Shown: piece after piece, positions 26,386 through 35,070 of the stretch | Numbering within the stretch: position 1 is the first letter of the stretch | How the letters are laid out: every line of letters begins with the position of its first letter | Assembly (NCBI RefSeq): GCF_049844995.1 | Contig: NZ_JBNCMC010000003.1 | Coordinates: forward strand, 248,001-312,000 | Reading direction: 5' to 3' | Length of the DNA: 64,000 bases | DNA from: Luteimicrobium sp049844995 | Lineage (GTDB): Bacteria > Actinomycetota > Actinomycetes > Actinomycetales > Cellulomonadaceae | The notes under the pieces: model-generated | The model's input: only the letters and a program-made list of their open reading frames with translations | Told to the model about the DNA's origin: nothing | The model's database searches: none | Made by a program: the position numbers and the translations under genes

Positions 26386-27419
26386 CGGGTGGCCCCCTTC
26401 CGGTCGGACGGGCGGCGTCGGGCGCCCTGCTTCTTCTTGCCGCGGCGTGCCTCGGACGTCGAGATCCGCGACGAGATGACGTAGTTGATGAGGGCGAAGA
26501 TCACGATGACGACGAACAGCAGCCACGCGACCGCTGCGGCGCGGCCGAGGTTCTGCTGCGGACCCCAGCCGAGGTTCCACAGATACATCGTCGTGGTCTC
26601 CCACTGGTGGCTCGGGCCACCCGTGCCGGCCACGTCGAACGTGCGGGGCTCGTCGAAGATCTGCAGGCCGCCGATGGTCGACGTGATGATGACGAAGATG
26701 AGCGTGGCGCGGATCTGCGGGAGCGTGATCGAGAAGAACTGGCGCGCGCGCCCGGCGCCGTCGAGGACGGCGGCCTCGTAGAGGTCGCTCGGGACAGCCT
26801 GCATCGCAGCCAGGAAGATCAGCGTGTTGTAGCCGATCCAGCGGAAGTTGACCATGGTCGCGATGGCGGTCCAGCTCGCGAACGTGTCCTTGTGCCAGCC
26901 GATCTTGGGGAGGCCGATCGCGTGGAGCGCGGTGTTGATGACGCCGTACTGGTCGGCGAAGAGCTGGCCGAAGATGAGGCCGACCGCGACGGGGGCGACG
27001 ATGTAGGGGATCAGCACGCCCATGCGCCAGAAGGTCTTGGCGCGGATGTTCTGGTTGAGGAGCGCCGCCAGGATGATCGCGATGATCACCTGCGGCACGC
27101 TCGACAGCACGAAGATCATGAAGGTGTTGCGCAGCGAGAGCCAGAACTCGCTCTGCTGGAACACCGCGGTGAAGTTGTCGAAGCCGGTGTAGCCCGCGTC
27201 GCCGCCGATGAGCGTCCAGTGGTGCAGCGACACCCAACCCGTGTAGAGCAGCGGGAAGAGGCCCGTGATGGCGAAGATGATGAAGAACGGCGAGATGTAC
27301 AGGTAGGGCGAGACCTTCACGTCCCAGCGGCTCATGCGCTGGGAGAACCCGAGCCGCCGGCGCCGCTTCTCGGGCGGACCGACGCGCTGGGGCGCGGGTG
27401 CGGTGGACAGGGCGGTCAT
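26382..27419 (-). CDS. cebF: Cellobiose/beta-glucoside ABC permease (MalF type)
   Basis: 345-residue permease. After about 40 cytoplasmic residues come six transmembrane segments; the EAA loop is EAAVLDGAGRARQFFSITLP. The ATG follows a GGAAGA site. The gene is separated from cebE by 85 bp that contain a perfect hairpin, and is coupled to cebG by an ATGA overlap. It should form the channel together with CebG and use a shared ATPase. Confidence 0.9.
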   Translation of the reverse strand: MTALSTAPAPQRVGPPEKRRRRLGFSQRMSRWDVKVSPYLYISPFFIIFAITGLFPLLYTGWVSLHHWTLIGGDAGYTGFDNFTAVFQQSEFWLSLRNTFMIFVLSSVPQVIIAIILAALLNQNIRAKTFWRMGVLIPYIVAPVAVGLIFGQLFADQYGVINTALHAIGLPKIGWHKDTFASWTAIATMVNFRWIGYNTLIFLAAMQAVPSDLYEAAVLDGAGRARQFFSITLPQIRATLIFVIITSTIGGLQIFDEPRTFDVAGTGGPSHQWETTTMYLWNLGWGPQQNLGRAAAVAWLLFVVIVIFALINYVISSRISTSEARRGKKKQGARRRPSDRKGATR

Positions 27420-27456
27420 GGATTCTTCCTCTGGGACGTGTGGACGACGGGCCGGA

Positions 27457-27486
27457 GGCCCGGTCCGGCGTGCGCCGGACCGGGCC
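27457..27486 (-). promoter_or_regulatory. Intercistronic hairpin between cebE and cebF
   Basis: Perfect 14-bp arms (GGCCCGGTCCGGCG at 27457-27470, complement at 27473-27486) around a 2-bp centre. Its placement after the binding-protein gene parallels the hairpin at 8020-8051 and probably lowers downstream permease expression or protects the cebE mRNA 3' end. Confidence 0.65.
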
Positions 27487-27504
27487 CCGTGCGTGGGAGG
27501 TGCG

Positions 27505-28845
27505 TCAGCCGAGGCCGAGCGCCTTGTACGCGTCGACCGCGGCGTTCCAGTTGCTGTCGACGCTGCCCTTGCCCTGGACGTCGTAGGCGACGAGGGCGTC
27601 GGTCACGGCCTTGTTGATCGTGAAGTAGTTCGGGCCCTTGAAGGGCGTCACGGTCACGGCCGCGGCGCGGTCGGCGAAGATCTTGCCGACGGGCGCGTTG
27701 GCGAAGAAGTCGTTCTTCGAGTCAGCCACGGCCGGGTCCTTCTCGGCCTCGACCTGGCTGGGGTAGTTGTTCGCCTTCTTGTACGCCGAGAGCTGCTGCT
27801 CCGGCGCGGTCAGCCACGCGGCGAACTCCTTGGCCGCGGCGGTGTGCTTGCCGGCCGCGGGGACGACGAGGAAGGAGCCGCCCCAGTTGCCGCCGCCGCC
27901 CGGGAAGACGTTGGCGATGTTCCAGCCCTTGACGCCGCCCGAGTTGGTCTCGATCGACGCGGTCATCCACGGCGGGCAGGCCATCGTCGCGAAGGCGCTC
28001 TTCTGGAAGGACGAGGTCCAGTCCGTCTGCCACTCCTGGTTGTGCGCCGACAGGCCCTTGTCCTTGGACTCCGTGGCGACCTTCTCGAAGAGCGCCTTGA
28101 TGTCGGCGTTCGTCGCGAGGTCCTTGGGCGTGCCGTCCGAGTTCTCGTACGGGTTGGCGAGCTGGCCGACCATGGCCTGGTACGTGCCGTCGGGGCTGTC
28201 GTACCAGGCGACCTTGCCCTTGGACTTCTTGACGAAGTCCTCACCGACGGAGAAGTACTTGTCCCAGGTGGCGTTGGTGCCGCCGAGGAGCGCCGCGACC
28301 TTGTCGGGCGTGGACGGCAGGCCGTACTTCTCGAACAGGTCCTGGCGGTAGCAGATGGCCTCGGGGCCGATGTCGGTGCCGTAGCCGAGGAGCTTGCCGT
28401 CGGGCGCGGTGGCCTGCTTGGCCTTCCAGTCGAGCCAGCGGCCGTCGAGGCTCTTGTCCGTGAGGTCGGTGAACTTGTCCTCGTACTGCAGGACGGTCGG
28501 CAGCCAGTCGACGTCCACGGCCTGGACGTCGGCGAGGCCGGCGCCGCCCGCGGCGAGCTTGGTCGTGAAGTTCGCCTTGGCGTCGTCGGACGTGGCGGCG
28601 ATCTCCTGCTTGACCGTGACGTTCGGGTGGCTCTGGTTGTACGAGTCCAGGAGCTCCTGGGTGTACCCGAAGTTGTTGAACGTGGCGACCGTCAGGGTGA
28701 TCTTCTCGTTCGAGTCCTGGGTCTTCGAAGAGCTCGAGCCGCTGCCACCCGAGCTGCACGCGGTCAGCGTGAGCGCGAGGGCGGCAACGGAGGCGCCGGC
28801 CACGATGATGCGGCGGGCGGGGCGTGACGAACGGTGCGTCAGCAC
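27505..28845 (-). CDS. cebE: Cellobiose/beta-glucoside-binding lipoprotein
   Basis: 446-residue family 1 solute-binding lipoprotein. The signal peptide ends in the lipobox LTAC (Cys30), followed by a Ser/Gly linker. Family features include ICYRQDLFEKYGLPSTPDKV and a GGGNWGGSFLVVPAAGKH segment near the C-terminal lobe. The GTG at 28845 has AAGGGAG 6 nt upstream; an upstream ATG at 28950 would lie within the operators and is rejected. As first gene of the operon, it would bind cellobiose or longer cello-oligomers outside the cell. Specificity is inferred from the CebR boxes and GH1 partner. Confidence 0.9.
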   Translation of the reverse strand: MLTHRSSRPARRIIVAGASVAALALTLTACSSGGSGSSSSKTQDSNEKITLTVATFNNFGYTQELLDSYNQSHPNVTVKQEIAATSDDAKANFTTKLAAGGAGLADVQAVDVDWLPTVLQYEDKFTDLTDKSLDGRWLDWKAKQATAPDGKLLGYGTDIGPEAICYRQDLFEKYGLPSTPDKVAALLGGTNATWDKYFSVGEDFVKKSKGKVAWYDSPDGTYQAMVGQLANPYENSDGTPKDLATNADIKALFEKVATESKDKGLSAHNQEWQTDWTSSFQKSAFATMACPPWMTASIETNSGGVKGWNIANVFPGGGGNWGGSFLVVPAAGKHTAAAKEFAAWLTAPEQQLSAYKKANNYPSQVEAEKDPAVADSKNDFFANAPVGKIFADRAAAVTVTPFKGPNYFTINKAVTDALVAYDVQGKGSVDSNWNAAVDAYKALGLG

Positions 28846-28881
28846 TGTGACTCCCTTGTCGATGGGGCGTTGATGTCGGCT

Positions 28882-28895
28882 TGGGAGCGCTACCA
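28882..28895. promoter_or_regulatory. CebR/CelR operator 1
   Basis: TGGGAGCGCTACCA matches the actinobacterial CebR/CelR palindrome TGGGAGCGCTCCCA at 13 of 14 positions. It lies 37 bp upstream of the cebE start codon. Confidence 0.8.
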
Positions 28896-28905
28896 CCCCT
28901 GCGGG

Positions 28906-28919
28906 TGGGAGCGCTTCCA
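28906..28919. promoter_or_regulatory. CebR/CelR operator 2
   Basis: TGGGAGCGCTTCCA matches the consensus at 13 of 14 positions. Its left edge is 24 bp from that of operator 1, so the two sites are about 2.3 helical turns apart. Confidence 0.8.
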
Positions 28920-28930
28920 TCCGAGGAGCA

Positions 28931-28960
28931 ACGGTCCTGCCGGACCCCACCCCGTGTCAA
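28931..28960 (-). promoter_or_regulatory. Candidate sigma-70-type promoter of the ceb operon
   Basis: On the minus strand a consensus -35 TTGACA (28960-28955) is followed after 18 bp by GACCGT (28936-28931), one mismatch from the TANNNT box. Both CebR boxes lie just downstream of this promoter, so repression would block initiation clearance or elongation. Confidence 0.5.
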
Positions 28961-29130
28961 GCGGCCTCCCGCCCCCGTGACCGACCCGCAACCTTCGTCG
29001 ACCACGAATCCGCAGGTCAGCGCGACGGCCGGGTTCGCGCCGAGTCCGAATCGTTATCGTGGTCACACGTCGGTGACGGCCCGGCGCGGGTGGTGTGCCG
29101 CGCGGGGACGGGACCTCGCGCGCGCGTGCG

Positions 29131-29136
29131 TAGGCT
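29131..29136 (+). promoter_or_regulatory. -10 box TAGGCT, leaderless pdtaS start
   Basis: TAGGCT ends 6 nt before the GTG at 29143, favouring it over the ATG at 29152. Confidence 0.55.
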
Positions 29137-29142
29137 GGGGGC

Positions 29143-30615
29143 GTGCCAGCCATGAGCGACCTCATCACCTCCGACGTGGATCTCACGCCTGCCGACGCCG
29201 AGTGGTTGCACCTGCTCGTGGGGGACTGGCAGGTCGTCTCCGACCTCGCGTTCGCCGACCTGGTGCTCTGGGTGCCCACGCGCGACGCCTCGTTCGTGGC
29301 GATCGCGCAGGCCCGGCCGTCCACGGGCGCGACCGTCCACTACGACGACGTCGTCGGCACGCGGCCGCCGGAGGGCCAGCTCCCGCAGCTCAGCAAGGCG
29401 CTCACGACGCGCGAGATCCACCGGGCGCGCGAGCCCCGCTGGCTGGGCGCGTACGCCGTGCGCGAGGAGGCGATCCCCGTCGTGCACGAGGGACGGGCGA
29501 TCGCGGTCCTGGCCCGCCAGACGAACCTGGGCTCGGGTCGCACACCGAGCCGCCTCGAGCTCAACTACGTCGAGGCGGCGGACGACATCGTGGCGATGAT
29601 CGCGCGCGGCGAGTTCCCGTCGCCGGGCGCGGCGACAGGGCAGCGGCGCGGCGCCCCGCGCGTCGGCGACGGGCTGCTGCGGCTCAACTCGGAGGGCGAG
29701 GTGCTCTACGCGAGCCCCAACGCGCTGAGCTGCTTCCACCGGCTGGGCGTGATCGGGCCGCTGGTCGGGCGGGCGCTCGTCGAGATCACGACCGACCTCA
29801 TCGAGCACCAGCCGCAGACGACGGTCGACGAGGCCATGCCGCTGGTCGTCATGGGGCGCGCGCCGTGGCGCACCGAGATCGAGGCGAGCGGCGTCATGCT
29901 CTCGCTGCGCGCGCTGCCGCTCACCGAGCACGGGCAGCGGATCGGCGCCGTGCTGCTGTGCCGCGACGTCACGGAGCTCCGGCGTCGCGAGCGCGACCTC
30001 ATCACCAAGGACGCGACGATCCGCGAGATCCATCACCGCGTGAAGAACAACCTTCAGACCGTCGCGGCCCTGCTGCGGCTCCAGGCCCGGCGCATGAACG
30101 TCCCCGAGGCGCGCGAGGCGCTGGAGGAGGCGATGCGGCGGGTCGCGACCATCGCCTTGGTCCACGAGAGCCTGTCCCAGACCCTCGACGAGGAGGTCGA
30201 GTTCGACGACATGGTGTCCCGGGCGCTGCGGCTCGCGGCCGACGTCGCGTCGGCCGACACCCACGTCCGGACCGTGCGCGAGGGCGGCTTCGGGCTCGTA
30301 CCGGCGCAGGACGCGACGCCGCTCGCGCTCGTGCTCACCGAGCTCGTGACGAACGCCGTCGAGCACGGCTTCCCCGGGCGCCCCACGGGCACGGTGGAGA
30401 TCGTCGCCGAGCGCTCCGAGCGCTCGCTCAAGGTCGTGGTGCGCGACGACGGCGTGGGCCTCGTGGACGGCAAGGGCCCGATGTCGGGGCTCGGGACACA
30501 GATCGTCAACACCCTCGTCTCGAACGAGCTCGGCGGGACGATCATCTGGAAGGACCGCGACGGCGGCGGCACCGAGGTCGAGCTGGAGGTCCGCCTGCGG
30601 CTGGGCGGGAAGTAG
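29143..30615 (+). CDS. pdtaS: Cytosolic sensor histidine kinase PdtaS
   Basis: 490-residue soluble kinase of the HisKA_2/HWE-like class. A GAF-like N-terminal domain (about 1-150) and a PAS-like domain (about 180-285) precede the dimerisation helix EIHHRVKNNLQT, whose His297/His298 pair holds the phosphoacceptor. The ATPase domain has an N-box LVTNAVEHGF and G-box DDGVGL. The order matches mycobacterial PdtaS, which signals to the RNA-binding antiterminator PdtaR; pdtaR is not in this window. No transmembrane segment is present. It converges with whiB1, as in many actinobacteria. Confidence 0.88.
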   Translation: MPAMSDLITSDVDLTPADAEWLHLLVGDWQVVSDLAFADLVLWVPTRDASFVAIAQARPSTGATVHYDDVVGTRPPEGQLPQLSKALTTREIHRAREPRWLGAYAVREEAIPVVHEGRAIAVLARQTNLGSGRTPSRLELNYVEAADDIVAMIARGEFPSPGAATGQRRGAPRVGDGLLRLNSEGEVLYASPNALSCFHRLGVIGPLVGRALVEITTDLIEHQPQTTVDEAMPLVVMGRAPWRTEIEASGVMLSLRALPLTEHGQRIGAVLLCRDVTELRRRERDLITKDATIREIHHRVKNNLQTVAALLRLQARRMNVPEAREALEEAMRRVATIALVHESLSQTLDEEVEFDDMVSRALRLAADVASADTHVRTVREGGFGLVPAQDATPLALVLTELVTNAVEHGFPGRPTGTVEIVAERSERSLKVVVRDDGVGLVDGKGPMSGLGTQIVNTLVSNELGGTIIWKDRDGGGTEVELEVRLRLGGK

Positions 30616-30628
30616 TCGCCGGACGCGA

Positions 30629-30662
30629 CGAAGGCCGCCACCCCGAGGGGCGACGGCCTTCG
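30629..30662. terminator. Bidirectional terminator between pdtaS and whiB1
   Basis: CGAAGGCCG pairs with CGGCCTTCG, extended by a CCCC/GGGG pair across a 3-nt interrupted segment and closed by a GAG loop. It lies 13 bp after the pdtaS stop and 16 bp after the whiB1 stop, between convergent genes, so it can serve both. Confidence 0.7.
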
Positions 30663-30678
30663 CAGGCGGTGCTGAACG

Positions 30679-30927
30679 TCAGCCGGCGCGGCGGGCGCGG
30701 GCGGTGCGGCGCTTGAGCGCGCGGCGCTCGTCCTCGGACATGCCGCCCCAGACGCCGGCGTCCTGACCGGACTCGAGGGCCCACTTCAGGCAGGTGTCCA
30801 CGACCTCGCAGCGGCGGCAGACGGCCTTGGCCTCCTCGATCTGCAGCAGGGCCGGACCGGTGTTGCCGATCGGGAAGAACAGCTCCGGGTCCTCGTCGAG
30901 GCATGCGGCACGGTGACGCCAGTCCAT
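30679..30927 (-). CDS. whiB1: WhiB-family transcriptional regulator WhiB1/WblE
   Basis: 82-residue iron-sulfur protein. Four cysteines (9, 37, 40, 46, with CRRC as the CxxC pair) ligate a [4Fe-4S] cluster that senses NO in mycobacteria. The GVWGGM turn and basic tail ALKRRTARARRAG are the sigma-A-contact and DNA-binding parts. The N-terminus MDWRHRAACLDEDPELFFP is nearly identical to the WhiB1/WblE group, which is usually essential. It has a long 5' region of about 310 bp. Confidence 0.94.
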   Translation of the reverse strand: MDWRHRAACLDEDPELFFPIGNTGPALLQIEEAKAVCRRCEVVDTCLKWALESGQDAGVWGGMSEDERRALKRRTARARRAG

Positions 30928-31241
30928 CTCACGCTCCTTGTGGGGGGATCCCTGGGCGGGCAGCGATCGGGCACGACGGGACGAAGCCGAAGGGGGCTTG
31001 TGCGGGTGACGCTCGGTGCGCGTCGTGTCGAACGTCCGGGCGAACTCGCTTCAGGGTTCTGCGGGGGTTGTTGACTCTGAAATCAAGTCTCCCCGGCGGA
31101 CGCGCGCGGCACAAGAGTTACGACAAGGTTTCTTCGGGGTGACCGAGAGATCTTGGTCACACGTCCCACTTCGCGCGCTGGAGGGGCCGGCGGTCGCTGC
31201 GTGGGGCGCGCTCGCGGGCGCCGCTGCGGGACAATGACGCA
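30928..31241. other. Upstream region of whiB1 and of a small membrane-protein gene
   Basis: 314 bp between divergent genes with no credible coding frame. It is less GC-rich in the middle (31070-31160) and holds an inverted repeat at 31139-31160 and a TTGACT at 31071-31076. It should contain the whiB1 promoter, but I could not fix a -10/-35 pair. Confidence 0.55.
31139..31160. promoter_or_regulatory. Inverted repeat GTGACC...GGTCAC upstream of whiB1
   Basis: GTGACCGAG and CTTGGTCAC form 8 of 9 pairs around a 4-bp centre. It is a candidate binding site for a dimeric regulator. Its half-sites are spaced too widely for a standard CRP box, so the cognate protein is unknown. Confidence 0.4.
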
Positions 31242-31673
31242 GTGAGCACCCCCCGCCCGGCGCCCGGCCGGACCGCCCGTCCGTGGACCCTCCGCTGCCT
31301 CGTCTGGGGGATCCTGCTCGAGGCGCTCGGCCTCGCGGTCGGGGCCGTCGTCGTCCTCGTCGAGCTGGCCCGCGGCGACTCGGACGCCGTCGGGACGAGC
31401 GTCGCGCTCGCGGTCCTGGCCCTCGCGCTGGGGGCCCTCCTCGCCGCGGCGGGGCGCGCCCTGCACGCGGGTGCGCGCTGGTCCCGGGCGCCGATCGCGA
31501 CCTGGCAGATCCTGCAGGCGCTGGTCGGGGTGACCTGGTGGCAGGGGACGCGGTCGCCGTGGGCGGGCCTGCTCGTCCTCCTGTCCGTCGCCCTGCTGGT
31601 GCTCCTCATGGTCCCGAGCGTCGTCGCGCTGACCACCGACCGCGCCCCGCGCGACGACGGCTCCGAGACCTAG
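31242..31673 (+). CDS. Small four-helix membrane protein of unknown function
   Basis: 143-residue protein with four predicted transmembrane helices (about residues 18-42, 50-70, 85-100 and 105-130) and short charged tails. No family was recognised. The GTG start is preceded at 6 nt by GACAAT, a -10-like box, so it may be leaderless. Its TAG stop overlaps the stop of the convergent FtsX-type permease within CTAG. The ABC exporter genes lie opposite, so no operon link is implied. Confidence 0.7.
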   Translation: MSTPRPAPGRTARPWTLRCLVWGILLEALGLAVGAVVVLVELARGDSDAVGTSVALAVLALALGALLAAAGRALHAGARWSRAPIATWQILQALVGVTWWQGTRSPWAGLLVLLSVALLVLLMVPSVVALTTDRAPRDDGSET

Positions 31674-34255
31674 TCGACCGCGAGCGCCGCCACCGGCGAG
31701 GTCCGCGCGGCGCTGCGGCCCGGCAGCACCGACGCGACCAGACCGGCCGCGAGCGCCACCACGAGGACCACGCCGAGCGTGGCCCACGGCACGACGAGGG
31801 GCGACGGGCCGAAGGAGCCCAGGGCGGCGGCCTCGCCGGCCCAGCCGTACGCCACGCCCAGGACGATCCCGACGACGGCGCCCACGCCTGCGATGAGCAT
31901 GCCCTCCTGCGCGAGCATCCAGCGCAGCTGGCCGCGCGTGAGGCCGATGGCCCGCAGCGTCGCGGACTCGCGGCGCCGCTCGAGGACGGACAGCGACAGC
32001 GTGTTCGCCACCCCGACGAGCGCGATCACGACGGCGACGGCGAGCAGGCCGAGGACGATCGCGAGGATCGTGTCGACGACCTTCTCCATCGACGCGTGCT
32101 CGGCGGCGGGGCCGACCACCCCGATCGAGGAGTCCTGGTCGGCGACGGCGTCCTGGACGGCCGTGAGCGTTCGCGCGGCGTCGGCGTGGTCGCCGAACGC
32201 GAGCCAGGCCGTCGCGGTGCCGGCGTGCGGGGCGATCCGCGCGAGGACGGCGGGGGTGACGAACGAGGACCCCGCGTCGACGGTCACGAGGCGGACCTCG
32301 AGGCGGACGCCCTTGCCGGTGGGCTTGCCGTCGGCGTCGGTGGCGCGCAGCGTCACCGTGTCGCCGTCCGCGAGGCCGAGGTCCCCGACGGACGAGCCGT
32401 GGGGGTCGACGACGATGGTGGAGTCGTCGAGGTCGTCGAACACGGCAGGGTTCCGCACGACGTCGCGGGCCGTCCCGGGGTCGATGCCGAACAGCGCCGT
32501 ATCCGCGGTCTGGTGATCCCCCGAGAGCTGGGCGCCGGTACTCGCGAGGGGGACGACCCGGCGCACCCCGTCCGTGTCGGCCAGGCGGGTGCGCAGCGCG
32601 GGCGTGAGGCCGTCGCCACCGTCGCCGTCGTAGGACTGCACGATGGCGTCGACGGGATAGTGCTCGTCGAGCGTGGACCCGAGCGTGACCCGGGCACCGG
32701 CGGCGCCCGTCGCCATCATCGCCACCAGGGTGACGCCGATGAGGAGCGCAGTGCTGGTCGCGGTCGTGCGGCGGGGGTTGCGGAGCGTGTTGGCCGACGC
32801 GAGCCGCGAGCTCGCTCCCGCCCGGCGGAGGACCGCGCCGGCGGCGTGCACGACGCGCGGCATCCAGAACACCGCGCCGACGAGAATGCCGACGAACGAG
32901 ACCGCGCCGCCCAGCACACCGAGCGCGAGGCCGATCTCGGCCGAGGCCGTCGTCCCGGCCGCGACGGCGAGGGCCATCAGCGCGAGCCCGCCGACGGTCG
33001 CGACGAGCGCGAACACCCCGCGGGCCTTGCCGCTGCGGCTGGTCAGGGTCGGCGCCTCCGACGGACGTAGCGCCGCGAGGGGCGCGACCCGGGTCGCGGC
33101 CCGGGCCGGCGCGAGGCTCGCGACGACGGTCACCAGGGTCCCCACCACGATCGGCACGAGCACCGCGACGAGGGACACGTGGATCGAGGACGGCAGGGGC
33201 GTCGTCGTGCGCGGGCGGAGGACGGAGAGCACGGCCTGCGTGAGACCGACGCCAAGCCCGACCCCGACCGCCGAGCCGACCAGGCCCAGGACGGTCGCCT
33301 CGAAGACCACCGAGCGGCCGAGCTGGCTCTTGGACGCGCCCACGCAGCGCAGGAGGGCGAGGGTGCGGGCGCGCTGCGCGACCAGCACCTGGAACGTGTT
33401 GGCGATGACGAGGGCCGCGACGACGAGCGCGATCGCGGCGAACGTGAGCACGACGTAGGTGAAGACGTCGTCGTCGCCCGTCGCCTGCGCCGCGAGCTCG
33501 CGGGCCAGGGCCTCGCGGGTGACCACGCGGGCGCCGTCGGGCAGGGGGAGCGAGCTGATCTTCGCGGTGGCCTCGGCGGCAGGGGTGCCCGGGGCGAGCG
33601 CGACGAGCACGTCGGAGTAGGTGACGTCCGCGGGCGAGCCGGCGTCCGTCGCCTGCCAGGCGCCGAGGGTCGAGGCGGTCACGACGCTCGCGCCGCCCGA
33701 CGCGGTCCAGGCGCCGTACGGGTCGTCGAGGGTCCCGACGACGCGCAGCCGGTGCGTCTGCGCGGGGGCCTGGGCGCCCTCGGCGTCGAACCCGCCGACG
33801 ACGGTCACGGTGACCGTGTCCCCGACGTCCACGCCCAGCCGCTCGGCCTGGCTCACGGGGAGCGCGACCTCGTCGTCGGACGTGGGGAAGGCGCCGTCGT
33901 GCACGCGCTGCGGCTCGAGCCGGGCGTCGGTGGGGCTGCCGGTGAACAGTGCGTTGATCGTCCTGCCGTTCGCGGCGACGTCCTCCGACATGGACGCGAG
34001 GGGAGCGGCGGCAGCGACGCCCGGGGCCGCCGTCACCGCGGCGAGATCCTTGGCGCGGAGCTGTTCGCCGTCGGTGGTCACGACGAGGTCGGCCCGGGCG
34101 TACGGGGCCGCGACGGAGTCGGTCGTCGCGGTGCGGATGAGGTCGGACGCGACGAGCGTCGCGGCGACGAAGCCGGTGCCGATCGCGATCGCGATGCCGG
34201 CCGCGGCGAGCCGCGCCACGCTCCGGCGCATCTGCGCGAGGGTGAGCCGAATCAT
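31670..34255 (-). CDS. FtsX/MacB-type ABC transporter permease
   Basis: 861-residue membrane protein with the two-block FtsX architecture. An N-terminal transmembrane helix is followed by a large extracytoplasmic domain, then three helices around residues 255-400. A second extracytoplasmic domain (about 540-720) and a final three-helix FtsX module (about 740-850, with LSVLERRRESATLRAIGLT) come last. Such permeases work mechanically on lipoproteins, peptides or envelope substrates. The ATG at 34255 overlaps the stop of the ATPase gene (ATGA). Substrate is unknown. Confidence 0.9.
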   Translation of the reverse strand: MIRLTLAQMRRSVARLAAAGIAIAIGTGFVAATLVASDLIRTATTDSVAAPYARADLVVTTDGEQLRAKDLAAVTAAPGVAAAAPLASMSEDVAANGRTINALFTGSPTDARLEPQRVHDGAFPTSDDEVALPVSQAERLGVDVGDTVTVTVVGGFDAEGAQAPAQTHRLRVVGTLDDPYGAWTASGGASVVTASTLGAWQATDAGSPADVTYSDVLVALAPGTPAAEATAKISSLPLPDGARVVTREALARELAAQATGDDDVFTYVVLTFAAIALVVAALVIANTFQVLVAQRARTLALLRCVGASKSQLGRSVVFEATVLGLVGSAVGVGLGVGLTQAVLSVLRPRTTTPLPSSIHVSLVAVLVPIVVGTLVTVVASLAPARAATRVAPLAALRPSEAPTLTSRSGKARGVFALVATVGGLALMALAVAAGTTASAEIGLALGVLGGAVSFVGILVGAVFWMPRVVHAAGAVLRRAGASSRLASANTLRNPRRTTATSTALLIGVTLVAMMATGAAGARVTLGSTLDEHYPVDAIVQSYDGDGGDGLTPALRTRLADTDGVRRVVPLASTGAQLSGDHQTADTALFGIDPGTARDVVRNPAVFDDLDDSTIVVDPHGSSVGDLGLADGDTVTLRATDADGKPTGKGVRLEVRLVTVDAGSSFVTPAVLARIAPHAGTATAWLAFGDHADAARTLTAVQDAVADQDSSIGVVGPAAEHASMEKVVDTILAIVLGLLAVAVVIALVGVANTLSLSVLERRRESATLRAIGLTRGQLRWMLAQEGMLIAGVGAVVGIVLGVAYGWAGEAAALGSFGPSPLVVPWATLGVVLVVALAAGLVASVLPGRSAARTSPVAALAVD

Positions 34256-35070
34256 CGGGCCGCCACCGCCGCGTCGTCGAGGGAGCGCAGGGCGTCGAGG
34301 CCCGCGAGCGCGGCCTCCGGGGTCGGGTCCTGGATGTCGCCGGCGACGCGGCCGTCGGCGAGCAGCACGACGCGGTCCGCGTACGCGGCGGCCGACGGGT
34401 CGTGGGTGACCATGACGATCGTCCGCCCCAGCTCGCGCACCGAGCGACGCAGGAAGCTCAGCACCTCGGCGCCGGAGCGCGAGTCGAGGTTGCCGGTGGG
34501 CTCGTCGGCGAACACGACCTCGGGCTTCGTGATGAGCGCACGAGCGATCGCGACGCGCTGCTGCTGGCCGCCGGACAGCTCGGACGGCCGGTGCGTGAGG
34601 CGCCGGCCGAGGCCGAGGGTCTCGACCAGGATCTCCAGCCACGCGCGGTCCACGGTGCCGTTCGCCAGCTCGACGGGCAGCGTGATGTTCTGCTCGGCCG
34701 TGAACATCGGCAGCAGGTTGAAGGACTGGAACACGAAGCCCACGCGCTCCCGGCGCAGGAGCGTGAGCTCCTTGTCGGTCAGGCGGGTGACCTCCGTGGC
34801 CCCCAGGTAGGCGCTGCCGCTCGTCGCCGAGTCCAGGCCCGCGAGCAGGTGCATGAGCGTCGACTTGCCCGAGCCCGACGGCCCCATGATCGCCGTGAAC
34901 GCGCCGGCCTCGAAGTCCACGTCGACGCCGTCGAGCGCGCGCACCGTCGCCTCGCCGCGACCGTACGTCTTGGTCAGGGCGCGGGCGCGGACGGCGGTGG
35001 AGCGGATCGTGGCGTCGGCCGCCGAGGCGGCGGGATCGAGCGTCGGGGTGGGCTGGTCGGACGGGGCCAC
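34252..35070 (-). CDS. MacB/LolD-type ABC transporter ATP-binding protein
   Basis: 272-residue ATPase. Walker A is GPSGSGKST (residues 63-71), the Q-loop is FVFQSFNLLP, the signature LSGGQQQRVAIARAL and Walker B VVFADEPTGNLDS, with the switch His in VTHDPSAA. The pattern is typical of the MacB/LolD subfamily that partners FtsX-type permeases. An N-terminal extension of about 25 residues precedes the domain. The GTG at 35070 follows a GAAGGAG site. It is coupled to the permease gene and is divergent from an endonuclease-like gene. Confidence 0.93.
   Translation of the reverse strand: MAPSDQPTPTLDPAASAADATIRSTAVRARALTKTYGRGEATVRALDGVDVDFEAGAFTAIMGPSGSGKSTLMHLLAGLDSATSGSAYLGATEVTRLTDKELTLLRRERVGFVFQSFNLLPMFTAEQNITLPVELANGTVDRAWLEILVETLGLGRRLTHRPSELSGGQQQRVAIARALITKPEVVFADEPTGNLDSRSGAEVLSFLRRSVRELGRTIVMVTHDPSAAAYADRVVLLADGRVAGDIQDPTPEAALAGLDALRSLDDAAVAAR

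Noticed and set aside
28905..28920. Possible fourth family B copy because of GCTTCCATCCG
   Set aside because: The match is a short overlap with CebR operator 2; there are no G-rich arms or loop.
31071..31100. TTGACT as a -35 box for the small membrane protein gene
   Set aside because: No -10 box lies 16-18 bp downstream, and the gene has its own leaderless -10-like box at 31230-31235.
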